Translations under genes and position numbers: made by a program | Shown: positions 10,600 to 21,034 of the stretch, one piece after another | Layout of the letters: the number at the start of each line of letters is the position of its first letter | Position numbering within the stretch: the first letter of the stretch is position 1 | NCBI GenBank assembly: GCA_023634235.1 | Contig: JAMKCF010000047.1 | Coordinates: forward strand, 620,001 to 684,000 | Direction: 5' to 3' | DNA length: 64,000 bases | Source: Pisaster brevispinus | Lineage: Eukaryota; Echinodermata; Asteroidea; Forcipulatida; Asteriidae | Notes under the pieces: model-generated | Database searches by the model: none | What the model saw: the letters and a program-made list of their open reading frames with translations, nothing else | Told to the model about the DNA's origin: nothing

Positions 10600-11238
10600 T
10601 TTGGACTGACCTCCCATTAAACCAAATACAGTGATAATAATGGTGACAGCCTGTCCATTCTTGTATGCCACATTTGTACAACAGAACAGAAGTCTGGAAT
10701 CTGGAATTACACCCCCAACCCCCCCCCCCCCCTTCGAAAAGGATATTATGAGGTATGTTTTCAACACCTGGGGTCCCTCTTTGTACATGTATGTCAGTGA
10801 AACAAAGTGCGGCACAGTAGGTGCATGCCTGTGCACACTGTAAAATCAAAACTCTGGGTGGATTTTACCATCAGCTGTCAGGCTGCCAGCAAAAACTGAG
10901 GGCACTCTGCTGAAGTTGTTCCGGTCCTAATAAACCATCCACAGTAAGTCAGTCCAGATATACTTGGCTTGTATATACACATTATACGACATGAAGTGGT
11001 TAAATTATCAACATTTATGCATAGACTGAAATAATAGTTGCCAAGGTTTCCCATGCACTTTATGGAATACAAGTCTTTATGTATGAACAATGTTCACAGT
11101 TTGAGTACACACACATTACTGCAAGTCAATTTTTACCCTTGTGCCATGTGCATCACCCCTCCCCCTTCTTCTCTTCCTGTGGGCAGAGTCATTTTTACTT
11201 CTTACCTTTGCAATGACCAATACATAATGAATTCTCAC
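10600..11238. other. Intron-like stretch with a C homopolymer
   Basis: Between the candidate exons at 10554-10590 and 11239-11386. It contains a long C run at about 10715-10731 and no other recognised feature. Confidence 0.4.
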
Positions 11239-11386
11239 CTTTTAAAGTAATGTCTCTGGCAGGAATCACTGAGCAATCTACCCTGTGTACAACAAACACC
11301 TTGAACTCCATCACCAAGAAATGTGAAGCTGTTATCTGCTCACTATCTGCTGGTTCATAAGCGCAGCCTTTGCCTGTTTGCCTTAA
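11239..11386 (-). CDS. 148-nt internal exon of an unrecognised gene
   Basis: The minus strand shows a good acceptor (TTTATATTCCATTACAG) and a good donor (AAAAG followed by GTGAGAAT). From the first base the frame is open throughout and ends one base into a codon (phase 0 to phase 1). The peptide has the segments LRQTGKGCAYEPADSEQ, ITASHFLVMEFKVFVVHR and VDCSVIPARDITLK, with a hydrophobic beta-like core (FLVMEFKVFVVHRV) and two cysteines. I do not recognise the family. It lies on the same strand as the duplicated exon at 9780-9887, 1.35 kb downstream, and may belong to the same gene. Confidence 0.6.
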
Positions 11387-11399
11387 CTGTAATGGAATA

Positions 11400-13129
11400 T
11401 AAAGTGCATTTTAATATCCTAAATATTTAGGGAATAAGTTTGATAAGGTTCATCTGATAACATAAAAGGATGAATATTTTACTAAGCGCCTTATAATCCT
11501 TTTAAAAAAGACTGACAGAGAGGAATGTGTTTTTTTGTTCAAGTGGTAGCACTACGCTTCCGTAGTGTACAAACCATGCCTACAGAAGTCCAGGCTCTGT
11601 GGCTCTTTTGTAAACAAGTGCTGTCACTAAATTGCATTCACAGCAAATACCTTAATCTTTAGGGCATATTCACTATATTTATTTTACCTGAAGGAGTAAA
11701 AAAAAAACTTTTTTTTTCTCACACAAGTAGACTGGATACAAAGTATTTTTGGGAAAAATTTGTAAATCTGTCAGTAATGTCCATTGTTGTCAAATAAATA
11801 ACCACTTGAAAAGGGCATTTTTTGGCACTTTTACAGGTGGACCCATATTCAGACCACTGCTAAGTACCCATCAAAGGCATGATTGGTCTATCCTTATATC
11901 AGGTCACACATATGCACCTAGTTTATAACCAAATGTAAATATAAAAGCAATCAGCCATTTCACCTATAGGCACTAGGGGTTTTTAAAATTACAAAAAAGT
12001 CATCACGCAGGCTAAAATGTCCGTTTTTTAAGACCTACACCTTGATATTCAAATGACCTGTGCTACTTTTGACAGTATAATTTAGTTGATGGGATACCAG
12101 ATACCCTTCAAATTAATTTGTAGCTATATATCTTATCCAATTTGTAGACAGACCTCTAAAAATGCCGAAGACACAAAAAGTCAATTTGAAGGAGCGGGGC
12201 TTAATTTTATAGGGGTCATATCTAAAAAAATGTTGAAGAGTAGGATTCTAAAATTGTGCGTGTGTTCATTGCACCCCAAAGGGATTGTTTAAAAAAAAAT
12301 ACTAGCAAATTCTGAGATGGAGCATGCCCAACTTTTCAGGATTTTAGGTGAGTTGGCACGGAATGACCCGTTGGTCAACATTTTTTTTTATTCACTGGCC
12401 CCCCGCCCCCCCCAAAAAAAAATCCTGGTTATGGTTTAAATTTGAAAGAAAAAAAACCCCAACAGAGCTGGCAATCGCTGATTAAACATTTTGCTAATGC
12501 ACATGTGTGCACGAGCGCTGATTCGACTGTCTAAAACAGCCACATTACCTATTTGGTTTTGTCATGTCACTGTAGCACCCTGTTTTACTCTGAGCTGCTT
12601 GCTGCTGATTAGTGTTCCGCAGTGGTGGTATTGTGAGCAACAAATACAGCCGTGACCATAGACTACTCACGTCAGTAAACATTATGACCCCAACAATGTT
12701 TAATCCAGCGATAGCCAGCTTGGATATTTCTCATAAAATGACGCCAAAACAAGCGTACACAAATTCGTGTTAATGTGCTCTCTACAAATGAGCTACGATA
12801 TAAGTGACAACTCAGATGAAAAACTCTGGTATAAAAACGTGGAATTCTGTTCAAAACATTCTTTCACCTCCTGAAGGTACTTAAGCATAGGGCCAAGAAG
12901 CGGAGGGAGTCCAGCGTTTTGGAAAAATTGATAAGGGTTCCACTGTATATCACTCAGGTAGAACTATACAAAAATAGGGTTCGAAATTAGTGGTCGCCCG
13001 GTTGCAAAATACAAGTGAAAACAGCGGTGGGCGAGTCAAATCCTGTCCTTTACTAGTAATACTAGTCCACAATAAATAAGGGGTTTGGTGGTAAAAATCA
13101 CAAAGAGAGATAGTTTGTAATTTCATAAA
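11400..13129. other. Non-coding stretch, nothing firmly recognised
   Basis: Contains A/T runs (11700-11720, 12285-12300, 12375-12425) and a GGAATGACCC string (12359) also found at 8459, suggesting an old dispersed repeat. No paired splice sites around an open frame were found. Confidence 0.35.
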
Positions 13130-13530
13130 ATAGTTTGACATAGATTTAATGTGGCTGCGATCTGCAATTGCGATCATTTCATTATACAAATGTTAAAACA
13201 TGCACATAACCACATGGTGCCGAGTATCCACACGCACCACACAAGGTTCGGTAGCCTGCCATTCGTCCATGCATACACAGCACATGGTATAATGTGCAGT
13301 ACAATATAGTCCAAAGTCCACGCTTTAAAACCAACATTCCACAGCCTATGATTGGCCATTGATATTTAAGTATTCAAAAGAAAGCTTAGCATATTCATAA
13401 GAAAGCTTAGCTAGACTCCAACTCGGTACACATTCATGAGCCGAGTAAAGAATTGCTGCAAAGTGTGCCACATGCCTGCATATTCTGTACGTTACACAGC
13501 TTTGGTTTAAGGCTATTCAAACATCGACAT
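13130..13530. repeat. Dispersed block Y, copy 1 (copy 2 at 31950-32260)
   Basis: The two regions share, in order and orientation, a GTGGCTGCGATC/ATGGCTGCAATC start, GAGTATCCAC/GAGCATCCAC, CCAAAGTCCA/CCAAGGTCCA, TGATTGGC, ATATTCAT, GAAAGCTTAGCTAGACT/GAAAGCTTGGCTAGGCT and CAACTCGGTAC. They are diverged with indels. An inverted CCAAT box (ATTGG) is conserved in both, so a shared promoter-like origin is possible, as is an unclassified repeat. Confidence 0.5.
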
Positions 13531-13539
13531 CTTTTGCCT

Positions 13540-15470
13540 AAACATCAGCATCTCTTGCCTAACGTTCGACGGTTGCAAATTGCTTTGAGGCACAAATGGT
13601 TCAACAGCATTTGCCAAACAGTTGGGAGGATCGTTTGTGTAACGCTTCAATGCCCTTAGCTTATCTGGTCCTCTGGAGTGCGAGGAGTCAGAACAAAGCG
13701 GCTATAATTGGAGTACTTTCCCTTGTATTGGAATTATGCATACGTAGATCAACTTAAAAGAGCTCTGACTGCTCTGAATGAATAAATTAAATTTAAACAC
13801 TCAAACCTTTTACACTTGTAAGTTTCCGTTTGGTTAATTCTAAAGTGCTTGCAAAATGGTGTTACACATGTTACTTGAAACCATACAAAAATTACCAAAT
13901 ATAACCTGAGATCAGAACTTGTTGCCGCAATCAACCCCAGTGCCACTGCCAATAATGTCCTCAATATGAGCAATGGAGACACGCTCATTGTGATCACTAT
14001 TGCACATCCGTATTGCCATCAATTGATTGGTTGGGGGTACAAACTTGGTATCCCACCCTAGTGCGTTCTGTACAAGAACATGAAACAACGACTGCTTGTT
14101 ACAACTTAAGATTCGGGCCAGAAATTTATATGTCCATCAAGCATAAAGTGTAGTGCGCAATTCTGAAAAAGCATGCTAAGCAATCCAAACATATTCATGG
14201 GTAACACTTGAGTACATGAAGTATGCAATTAATGTGCAATGCCTGGTATTTACATGTAATGCCTTGCGCACTTTGAATTATTAGGTTTGAGATATGTGTC
14301 TGTTTGGCTATAAAAGGGCACAAACATTATTGGAGATGAACATCTATTTCCATTCGGGCAGTATGCTGAAAACCAATAATTAGCCTACATCAAATGGCTT
14401 AATGTCTATATTTAAATCGATCACAAAATTATGAAGTTCGGAGATTTTAAAACCAACAATCCTTGAAAAAGAAAACTAAAAGTAGCAATACCACCCAAAT
14501 ATATTTAAAGACTGGTACACATGCTATGTAAGTGTTTCATTGTTACATACTATTTCCTGATCTAAATGCCTTTTGAATTTTTGAAATTGGACTTTCCATT
14601 CTTGAGTTATTAAAAGTTCACATAATTGAAAACGACCTTTACTGCGGACACAGCCAATGGGAAATATGCACTAGGCAAATGGTACCCTTCTTAGGGTGCT
14701 GGGGGTAGAATTTTCAACATTTTGTCACATAAATCATTAAATTTAGTGCTGATGTAGATGAAATTTGGTACACCTTTAAATATTTAGGTGTAGAAAAAGA
14801 TGGCGGTATTTATAAGTAAATCTTGCAAATAACAAGTCGGTAATTAGCATATTTAAATAGGTCGCAACCCTAAAATATAAAGTCACGCTGAATTGCAAAA
14901 TCACTGTCCTGCATAGGGACAGAGATACATGCATTGAAGACCCCTGGCATGTTTTTAAGTTGAATTTATGGAGATCAATGTGAAAGGTATCTTAAGAAAT
15001 GACATTGGAAGATATTTGTAACTAATTTGCATAAATTAATTATGCGCAAAACTTAATTACGCACATTTTTTATGATTTGAATAAAGTACTGCAAGTAGCA
15101 TATCAAATAAAACAGATTGATGAGCACAATCTATATATCCAGCTTGACAGGAAATATGACCCTTATTATCATGACTTTACCCTAACTTTGATGTATCAAT
15201 GTACATGTATGATCAAAATGTGGCTCATTGCACCCATCTTCCGTAAGATTAACGCTTTCACAATTAAAGCCTTCAGTTAGAACGGTAAACAAAGTATTGA
15301 GTGGTGATCAAGGTGAACAAGGTGATCAAAGCTGTGGCCACATCCTGCAGGGAAAAAAATGAAGGTAATGATTGTTATAGATTTCATAAATGTAAGCTAG
15401 GAATGTAATAGGTAAAAGGTTTTTTTACCAAAAGTTGCACTTGTTTGCCCAGTTTAATTGGGTACGGTAT
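13540..15470. other. Non-coding stretch, nothing recognised
   Basis: AT-rich sequence with short open frames lacking splice-site context. The part around 14550-15060 has the look of an old dispersed repeat (for example GATGAAATTTGGTACACC), but no second copy is present in the window. Confidence 0.3.
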
Positions 15471-15473
15471 TGG

Positions 15474-15800
15474 GCAGCAGCAAATTAATTATTAAAAAAA
15501 AAACCAGGTTAAGAGGCATGTAATTTGATAAAAAAATAATCAAATTTTAAAGAAAAATAAATAAAGTTCTGTTTTGAAAGAAAGTATTTGTTTATTCATT
15601 CTTTCTATCGCAAGGAAGCCATGGGTGATTATTATTAATATTTTTATTATTATTATTTTTTTTAAATTTAAATTAATTATCTTTTTCTACTGAAAATATC
15701 TCGCACTGTAGTACTAATAAATATAATTGTGCAGCAGCAAATTAATTATTAAAATACATAAAACAGGTTAAGAGGCATGTAATTTTATAAAAAATAATCA
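15474..15800. repeat. Direct repeat, about 70 bp x 2, 259 bp apart
   Basis: GCAGCAGCAAATTAATTATT followed by a GGTTAAGAGGCATGTAATTT segment and an ATAATCA end occurs at about 15474-15545 and again at 15732-15800. The intervening sequence is AT-rich and contains TTATTATTATT runs. Confidence 0.75.
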
Positions 15801-15839
15801 TTTAGGCAAATTATGATAACATAAAAGGTTTTAAAATAC

Positions 15840-16460
15840 CCGCGCGCTTTGCAAAACTTTTGCTCCAATTAGAAGACGCGCACACTTAAAGCATATCACC
15901 CCACCAGTTAAAACAAATTACCCCCTGCTAAATAATGTAGTTGCCCGTACCGCACTAACGCAAGATACAGAGCGGTCTTGTGACCTCATTCACATGGGGG
16001 GAAAACACAAGTGGTCTCGCCCACAGCAGCGCAACTGAAAGACATTGAAGGCTACAGGTCCTTCGTTTTGACAGTCAAGGTAAAGAGCGCAACTTCGAGG
16101 GATCGTCAAGCATCGAAATGTTCGTCAAAATGTGTCGCCTTTTATACTAAAATGGAATACGGAACATGGACATTTATGTTAAAAGGCTTTTTGGAGGTCC
16201 GCAGCCCAAAATCACGAAGGAGCTTACCTTTTAACCTCGCTCAGCTGTACTGTCAGAAATACATGGTTTGTGAACTGCGGTAGAACTGCGCTAGATTGCG
16301 CATCATTTCGTCTTTTCTGTGGTGTTTTTTCAGTCGAATATTCAGTACCACTGCGATTTGGGACTCTTTTTGGTACAGCGCTGCAAAAAGGAAGGGGTGC
16401 CATCTGGCTCAAATCGACTGCGCGCTGCCGTGAACTCGGCTCACACGTTGTTCAACTTTC
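15840..16460 (-). promoter_or_regulatory. GC-richer, CpG-containing region with a minus-strand splice donor (possible promoter and first exon)
   Basis: The stretch is visibly richer in G, C and CpG than its surroundings (many CGCGC, TCGAGG, CGTCG strings). On the minus strand, GTTAAAAG at 16228 and above is followed by a consensus donor GTAAGCTC at 16227-16221. Together these suggest a promoter and non-coding first exon of a minus-strand gene whose coding exons would lie at lower coordinates (11239-11386, 9780-9887). Several ORFs on both strands cross the region but look like CpG-region by-products. No TATA box was identified. Confidence 0.35.
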
Positions 16461-16589
16461 CACGATCGTAGATCGTTTAATATCCAACACATAAGAAAGA
16501 CATTTATATGAACGGATAGAGGAATTATTATTCTTTATTTCACATATTTTGTTTCTCTCTTAACGATACAAAAAAAAGAGCAATTAATT

Positions 16590-16925
16590 AAATAAAAACA
16601 GCATGGCTGATCATGTAAAATGCCACTCGTGCGTCCGTGTGGACGGTTTGTCCACCCGTTAGAGCAGTGTGAGTGGTATTGCTACTAAAAGCTAAAATCA
16701 TGGCTTTTCGCCAAACATCAACCATTGATCGAACATCCTCGCCGTGCATCAATGTCCAGACCAGTGGACGCACCTTTGTAAGGTGAAACCTGACAAAGGA
16801 GCAGGGTCTTAAGACCGGGATACAAGGTGTGAAATGGTTGCTTTCAGATTCACAAACGGTTGAAGCTGAGAAAATGAACAGTTTGGGGCAACCGTTCGAC
16901 GGTTCCCATACCATTTATATTTGGA
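16590..16925. other. Unclassified GC-moderate block
   Basis: A block of even base composition with open frames on the minus strand (16588-16914, 108 codons) but no recognisable protein, splice sites or tRNA boxes. It may be the inner part of an unrecognised repeat or an extension of the promoter-like region before it. Confidence 0.25.
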
Positions 16926-16944
16926 ACGCGCGCCTTACTCGAGT

Positions 16945-17720
16945 CATAGTCCTACATACTAGCTAGCCCTGGTAGGACATCAGTGCCACTGCACTGACGT
17001 CCTGGGTATAAAGCTTCTCTAGCCCTGGTAGGACATCAGTGCCACTACACTGACATCCTGGGTATAAAACTTCTCTAGCATGCGAACAATTGTATACCAA
17101 CATTTTTTCATATTTTTACCTTATTGGTGAAGCTTGGGTTCAGAATTGTTGATTTTATCCTTGGATGACATTATTTGTGAAAATAAAATGGAAATTGACG
17201 TCTCCTCTGTTAGTGTTACTTCCTGTACTGACTCCGTTTATGAATACTCACACGCAAGCACGTGAGAGGGCGCTATCATCCACGAACCCGCCTGCAAAAT
17301 GATAGTGCCACCTCGCTGGAAAAAATCATGACAAATTAAAGCGAGAGGAATCTTGCATGACACCAGACTAGAACAAGTGTGACGATCTTGCTATGAGCAC
17401 ACTTGCGTGTGAGTATTCATAAACGGAGTCAGTACAGGAAGCTACATAGGAGACGTCAATTTCCATTTTATTTTTTAACAAAAAATGTCATCCAAGAAAA
17501 AAATCAACAATTCTGAACCCATCGGGCTGATAGTTAAGGACACCAGGAATATGTGAGTAAAGCTTCAGCTTCACCAATAAGTAGTAATAAGGTAAACAAA
17601 CAAAAAATGTTGGTATAAAAATTTTCGTATTGGTAGGAGAGCTTTATACGCTGAACTCATTTATACCCTAAGCAACAGAGGAGTCCAACCTGGGCTACAT
17701 ACTAGTAGCTACAAGTAGTT
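16945..17720. mobile_element. Foldback element with long inverted arms
   Basis: The left arm (about 17085-17250) and the right arm (about 17400-17625) match inversely over most of their length. Shared strings include TATACCAACATTTTTT, TTCAGAATTGTTGATTTT, AAAATGGAAATTGACGTCTC and CTGACTCCGTTTATGAATAC. The right arm holds a roughly 40-bp insertion. Outside the arms a CTACATACTAG segment also appears inversely at both ends (16952 and 17695). The left side carries a 56-bp direct repeat (16963 and 17019), each unit itself a hairpin (AGGACATCAGTGC then GCACTGACGTCCT). No transposase is present, so it is non-autonomous. Confidence 0.75.
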
Positions 17721-17724
17721 TAGT

Positions 17725-18250
17725 ACGACTACGAGGTTCATTCCGCTATCGTCTCCACGAACCTCACAAGTCATAGTACACATGTAGGTCATGTAGTTTG
17801 TACAAAAAATACTATTCGAAACTGTTTGCCCTTCACATTTATGCACCTACAGTTCTTTTTAGACACCAGAGTTCGCCCAAATTAGGCTCTACGTGTTCTT
17901 TGTACTCTCATTAAGCTCGGTGTGGGTCCAGAAAAATCATTTTGCAACCTAAAAAGTGTTAAAAAGAGATTAATTCTTACCGTCATTCGGCTGCCATGCA
18001 TACCGTGTTATGCTGCATTAGGATGTGTACAAAACTAACTAACTGTTGTCCGGGACCAGCGTTTATGCGCACGAAGTACCAGTTTGTTTTGTATATTTTT
18101 GCAAAGGCAGCAAACAGCCGTATGAAAAACATTTGACAGCACACGCACGTGGCAAGCGCAAGAAAGTTTGCATACGGCTGTTATACGATTTTATTATGTA
18201 GGGGTTTTTAGGCTGAATCCTGTGCCTATGTATTTGTACCGAGTGTGCTA
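17725..18250. other. Non-coding stretch, nothing recognised
   Basis: No exon, RNA gene or repeat seen. A minus-strand splice donor-like GTAAGAATT occurs at about 17979 without a matching open frame. Confidence 0.3.
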
Positions 18251-18255
18251 GCATG

Positions 18256-18438
18256 AAGCCCGGTTCATACTTCCTGCGAATGCGAATGCAAAGCGAATTT
18301 TGACGTCACTGGGCCGTTTTCGCAGCGAATGTTTCGCAGGAGTTGAGCACATTTCAACTGCTGCGAATTATTCGTTGCGAATTTGTGACGTCAATATTCG
18401 CTTCGCATTCGCGTTCGCAGGAAGTATGAACCGGGCTT
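18256..18438. mobile_element. Short inverted-repeat element (MITE), 183 bp
   Basis: The ends are inverse copies: AAGCCCGGTTCATACTTCCT at 18256-18275 and its complement at 18419-18438. Similarity continues inward through GCGAATGCGAA and TTGACGTCAC, so almost the whole element is an imperfect palindrome with GCGAAT motifs. It carries no gene. The target-site duplication is not clear. Elements with a similar palindromic GCGAAT design are common in marine invertebrate genomes. Confidence 0.85.
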
Positions 18439-18439
18439 T

Positions 18440-19050
18440 AGTCGTCGGAACGTCAGGCCACTAACTATTTTTAGGCAAACAACGTTTTATTAAGCATTCA
18501 AATTATTTCCTAATTTGTGTTTACCAACAGTTTAATTCATTTAAACATGTTACCATTTCGAAAAGGTCGAAGGGGGGGGGCGGCGTTCAACCCCCCCATA
18601 CGGCAATTTGTTGAGGGCTGTATTATAAAAAGGAGAATCCTGCATAAAGTAATGAATAGTCTTGAGGGATAGCTGACATTACAAGGTGCTCGTAGGGTCA
18701 AGGGAGCATATGACATAACAGACGTGTACATCCTAACAGAATGAACTGTAATAGGCCTATCTATATAAAACAATTAATACAACAACAATAGCTACTCGTT
18801 TCCAGTGTCGTGACCGGTGTCGGCAGCCGCCCACAGCCCCCGCCCCCCATCCTCTAAATAAGAGATCGAAGAAATGCACAAATGAATGGCTCGTTACCTA
18901 TCACCCCCCCCCCCCCATAAACTTGCCTTGCCCCGCTAGTTCTGCCTATCACTGAACTGAGTTAGGCAGCTGTTCTCCGTCCCCAACAGTACATGGAAAA
19001 TGCATATCACTGAACTGAGAAAAGCATGATTTCAAACGAGAAAAAAGAAA
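18440..19050. other. Non-coding stretch with G and C homopolymers
   Basis: Contains G9 near 18571, C runs near 18589 and 18906, and C-rich strings near 18830-18850. A TATCACTGAACTGAG segment occurs twice (18947 and 19004). No gene seen. Confidence 0.4.
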
Positions 19051-19054
19051 GAAC

Positions 19055-19181
19055 AATTTCCGTATCCAGCCACCACTTTTTCATTCGTTATGAAATAAAA
19101 TAGTATCTATTTACTCAAATGAGATAATTCTTTGGTTTTGGGTAAAAATTAGTGAAAAAGTGGTGGCAGGATAAGGAAATT
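19055..19181. mobile_element. Short inverted-repeat element, about 127 bp
   Basis: AATTTCCGTATCCAGCCACC at 19055 onward is mirrored by GGTGGCAGGATAAGGAAATT ending at 19181. The arms are about 31 bases with few mismatches (both include the CCACCACTTTTTCA string or its complement) around an AT-rich centre. No gene inside. Confidence 0.7.
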
Positions 19182-20401
19182 CTTCAAAAAAGGAAATGTA
19201 AACAAAATGCCTTACTAGCTCTTGGAAAAGCGCTCCAAATGTAGAATTTTTAAAGAATTTTATTACGAAGACGCACTTTCTAAGGGCGGGGATTTTTCCG
19301 CCAATAAAGAAAGAAGATTTGCTTACCGCTCTAAAGTCGTAGAGTTGAATTCATTTATCGTTAGGGGCGAAGATGGGGGAAGGGCGACCCTCAAAAACAA
19401 AAACATTTTACCCTGTAAAGGGCCGGATCTGTGTATAGGCCTTGGTTAACGTAACAAAACTTGGCAAAAATGCGTAGATATTTATGCTTTACTGGTTCGG
19501 CGGTGTTTAACATTGCAATTGGCAGCAGACCATTGTTTATGGGAGACGTATGGAGTGCAGTATGGTTGAATTTCCTTAGTGTGGTTTGGCGTTATTTACA
19601 ATGAACCAAGGCCTACCAGTTCATAGGCTAACCCATAAAGGTTTGCTCGTTGGGATACTGGTTTGGAATTCTATAGATTGAGTACCGCGTAACCATGCCA
19701 ACTCAAACCATCCATTGTAGTATTGTATAAATCTCATGGCATTGAATTGTAGATGTAAGGTAATCATTCATTGTATGATTCTGGTGATTAGGGAAAGACC
19801 AGTGAAATGTTAAGTTTCAGTGACCTTTAACCCAATGCGTCCACAAAGTTACGGTCCCTGTGAACATGATCCCAAACGGTAGTTGAAAGTGTCAATTAAT
19901 GAAGAAATAAATGTCTGGCTATTCTTCCACCCTCGGTTTAGACACGTTCATTTAAAGAAAAAACCCCACATAGAAACAACTTAAAAGTATATATATTTCA
20001 AGTTTTTTCGTGAAGTTTCATTAAAGAAACACGCTTAAAATACTTGTAGCAATGATTGTTTATTATGCAATTCATTTTAAAAAGTGTTATCAACAAATAT
20101 TATATATAAGACTTTCTTCCTTTTTTCCGTTTACGAAAAGAACCCAACACCATTCGGTGAAATGTATAGATTGCTGTTCTTTTGGTGGGTTGGGTGAGGA
20201 TCAAACTACCCCAGTCTGCCAAAGTGCCCTTTCTGTACTGGTAGTGGTTTACAGAGCTATCGGAAGCAATGACTAACTGGCCAATCCACTTGATTTGTTT
20301 GTACAATTCGCAAGCAGGCCATTGTTTACTTTGTCATTTGATGTTACTCACAACAAATCAAGGCATACCAGATTAAAGGCTAACCTATAGGCTTACTTAT
20401 C

Positions 20402-20689
20402 AAATGGACACAAGCCAAGCTCATCGCTCCAGTCAAGTTCTGGCACCAACGCAGAGTAAGGGAGGCAATAGAGATCAAGGCTCACAACACCGTTCCACAA
20501 GACATCGGATTCTTCATCAACGACATCTGGTCACCACTTCTCAAGCCCACACTTCCAGCAGCAGCTCACCACAACACTGACACACTCCAACGCACACACA
20601 TCCAGCCAGCAACCAACTCACACGCTTCACTAGACAAGAACAGCTTGGATCCTTCCCGCCCAAATGTGCATCCCCCAAGCCATACATAA
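20402..20689 (+). pseudogene. Retroelement C-terminal fragment
   Basis: An open stretch of 95 codons ends at TAA 20687-20689 and has no start codon of its own. It contains KWTQAKLIAPVKFWHQRR, VREAIEIKAHNTVPQD and IGFFINDIWSPLL. The REAIEI...D.G...I..IW..LL pattern is the kind seen at the very C-terminus of polymerase proteins of Penelope-like and related retroelements; no reverse transcriptase or GIY-YIG domain remains here. The following non-coding tail (TATACTGTTCGAAACGTCGA) is also typical of retroelement 3' ends. It is a 5'-truncated insertion, as expected for target-primed retrotransposition. The exact family is an inference. Confidence 0.6.
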
Positions 20690-20762
20690 GCTCCACCACC
20701 AGTAGTCCAGCATTCTCCTGAAGACGAGCAGAGTATACTGTTCGAAACGTCGAGACCAAACC

Positions 20763-20778
20763 GGCTCTTTTCAGAGCC
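20763..20778 (+). promoter_or_regulatory. Histone-type 3' stem-loop at a retroelement end
   Basis: GGCTCTTTTCAGAGCC forms a perfect 6-bp stem with a TTTC loop, preceded by ACCAAACC and followed by AACA. It matches the core of the metazoan replication-dependent histone mRNA 3' stem-loop exactly. It lies 74 bases after the stop of the retroelement fragment, and no histone gene is nearby. A purine-rich CAAAGAG occurs about 10 bases downstream, roughly where a U7-binding element would be expected. Confidence 0.7.
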
Positions 20779-21034
20779 AACACTCCCTCAAAGAGTTTTT
20801 ACACATGGTTGTACCCGCAAGTTTACTATTTATATTTATATTTATAGTTACTCTTATCCTCCACACCATGCAAAGCTTCAAACACCATTTACCCATTGTA
20901 GTGTTATATAATTCTCAATGCAAACAATAGAACAATAGAACAATAGAAGTAAGTTAGCCATTCTTTGTAAGATTCCGATGGCTTGGGAAGGATCAGTGAT
21001 ATGCAAGTTTCAGCAGTCTTTGATATGCGCCTAT

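Larger units (their letters stand above)
19520..21030. repeat. Diverged direct duplication, second copy split by a retroelement fragment
   Basis: The copy at 19520-19840 has the landmarks ACCATTGTTTA, CAAGGCCTACCAGTTCATAGG, CCATTGTAGTATTGTATAA, and GGAAAGACCAGTGAAATG then AAGTTTCAG. The same order appears at 20330-20395 and then 20860-21020. About 450 bp not found in the first copy sits between, and this is where the retroelement 3' end lies. The duplication therefore appears to pre-date the insertion. Confidence 0.55.

Noticed and set aside
16011..16494. Plus-strand ORFs of 74-90 codons in the GC-rich region
   Set aside because: Composition favours long open frames there; no domain, and the minus-strand donor is the better signal.
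20763..20778. End of a histone gene
   Set aside because: The upstream frame is a retroelement fragment; no histone-like coding sequence lies on either strand nearby.
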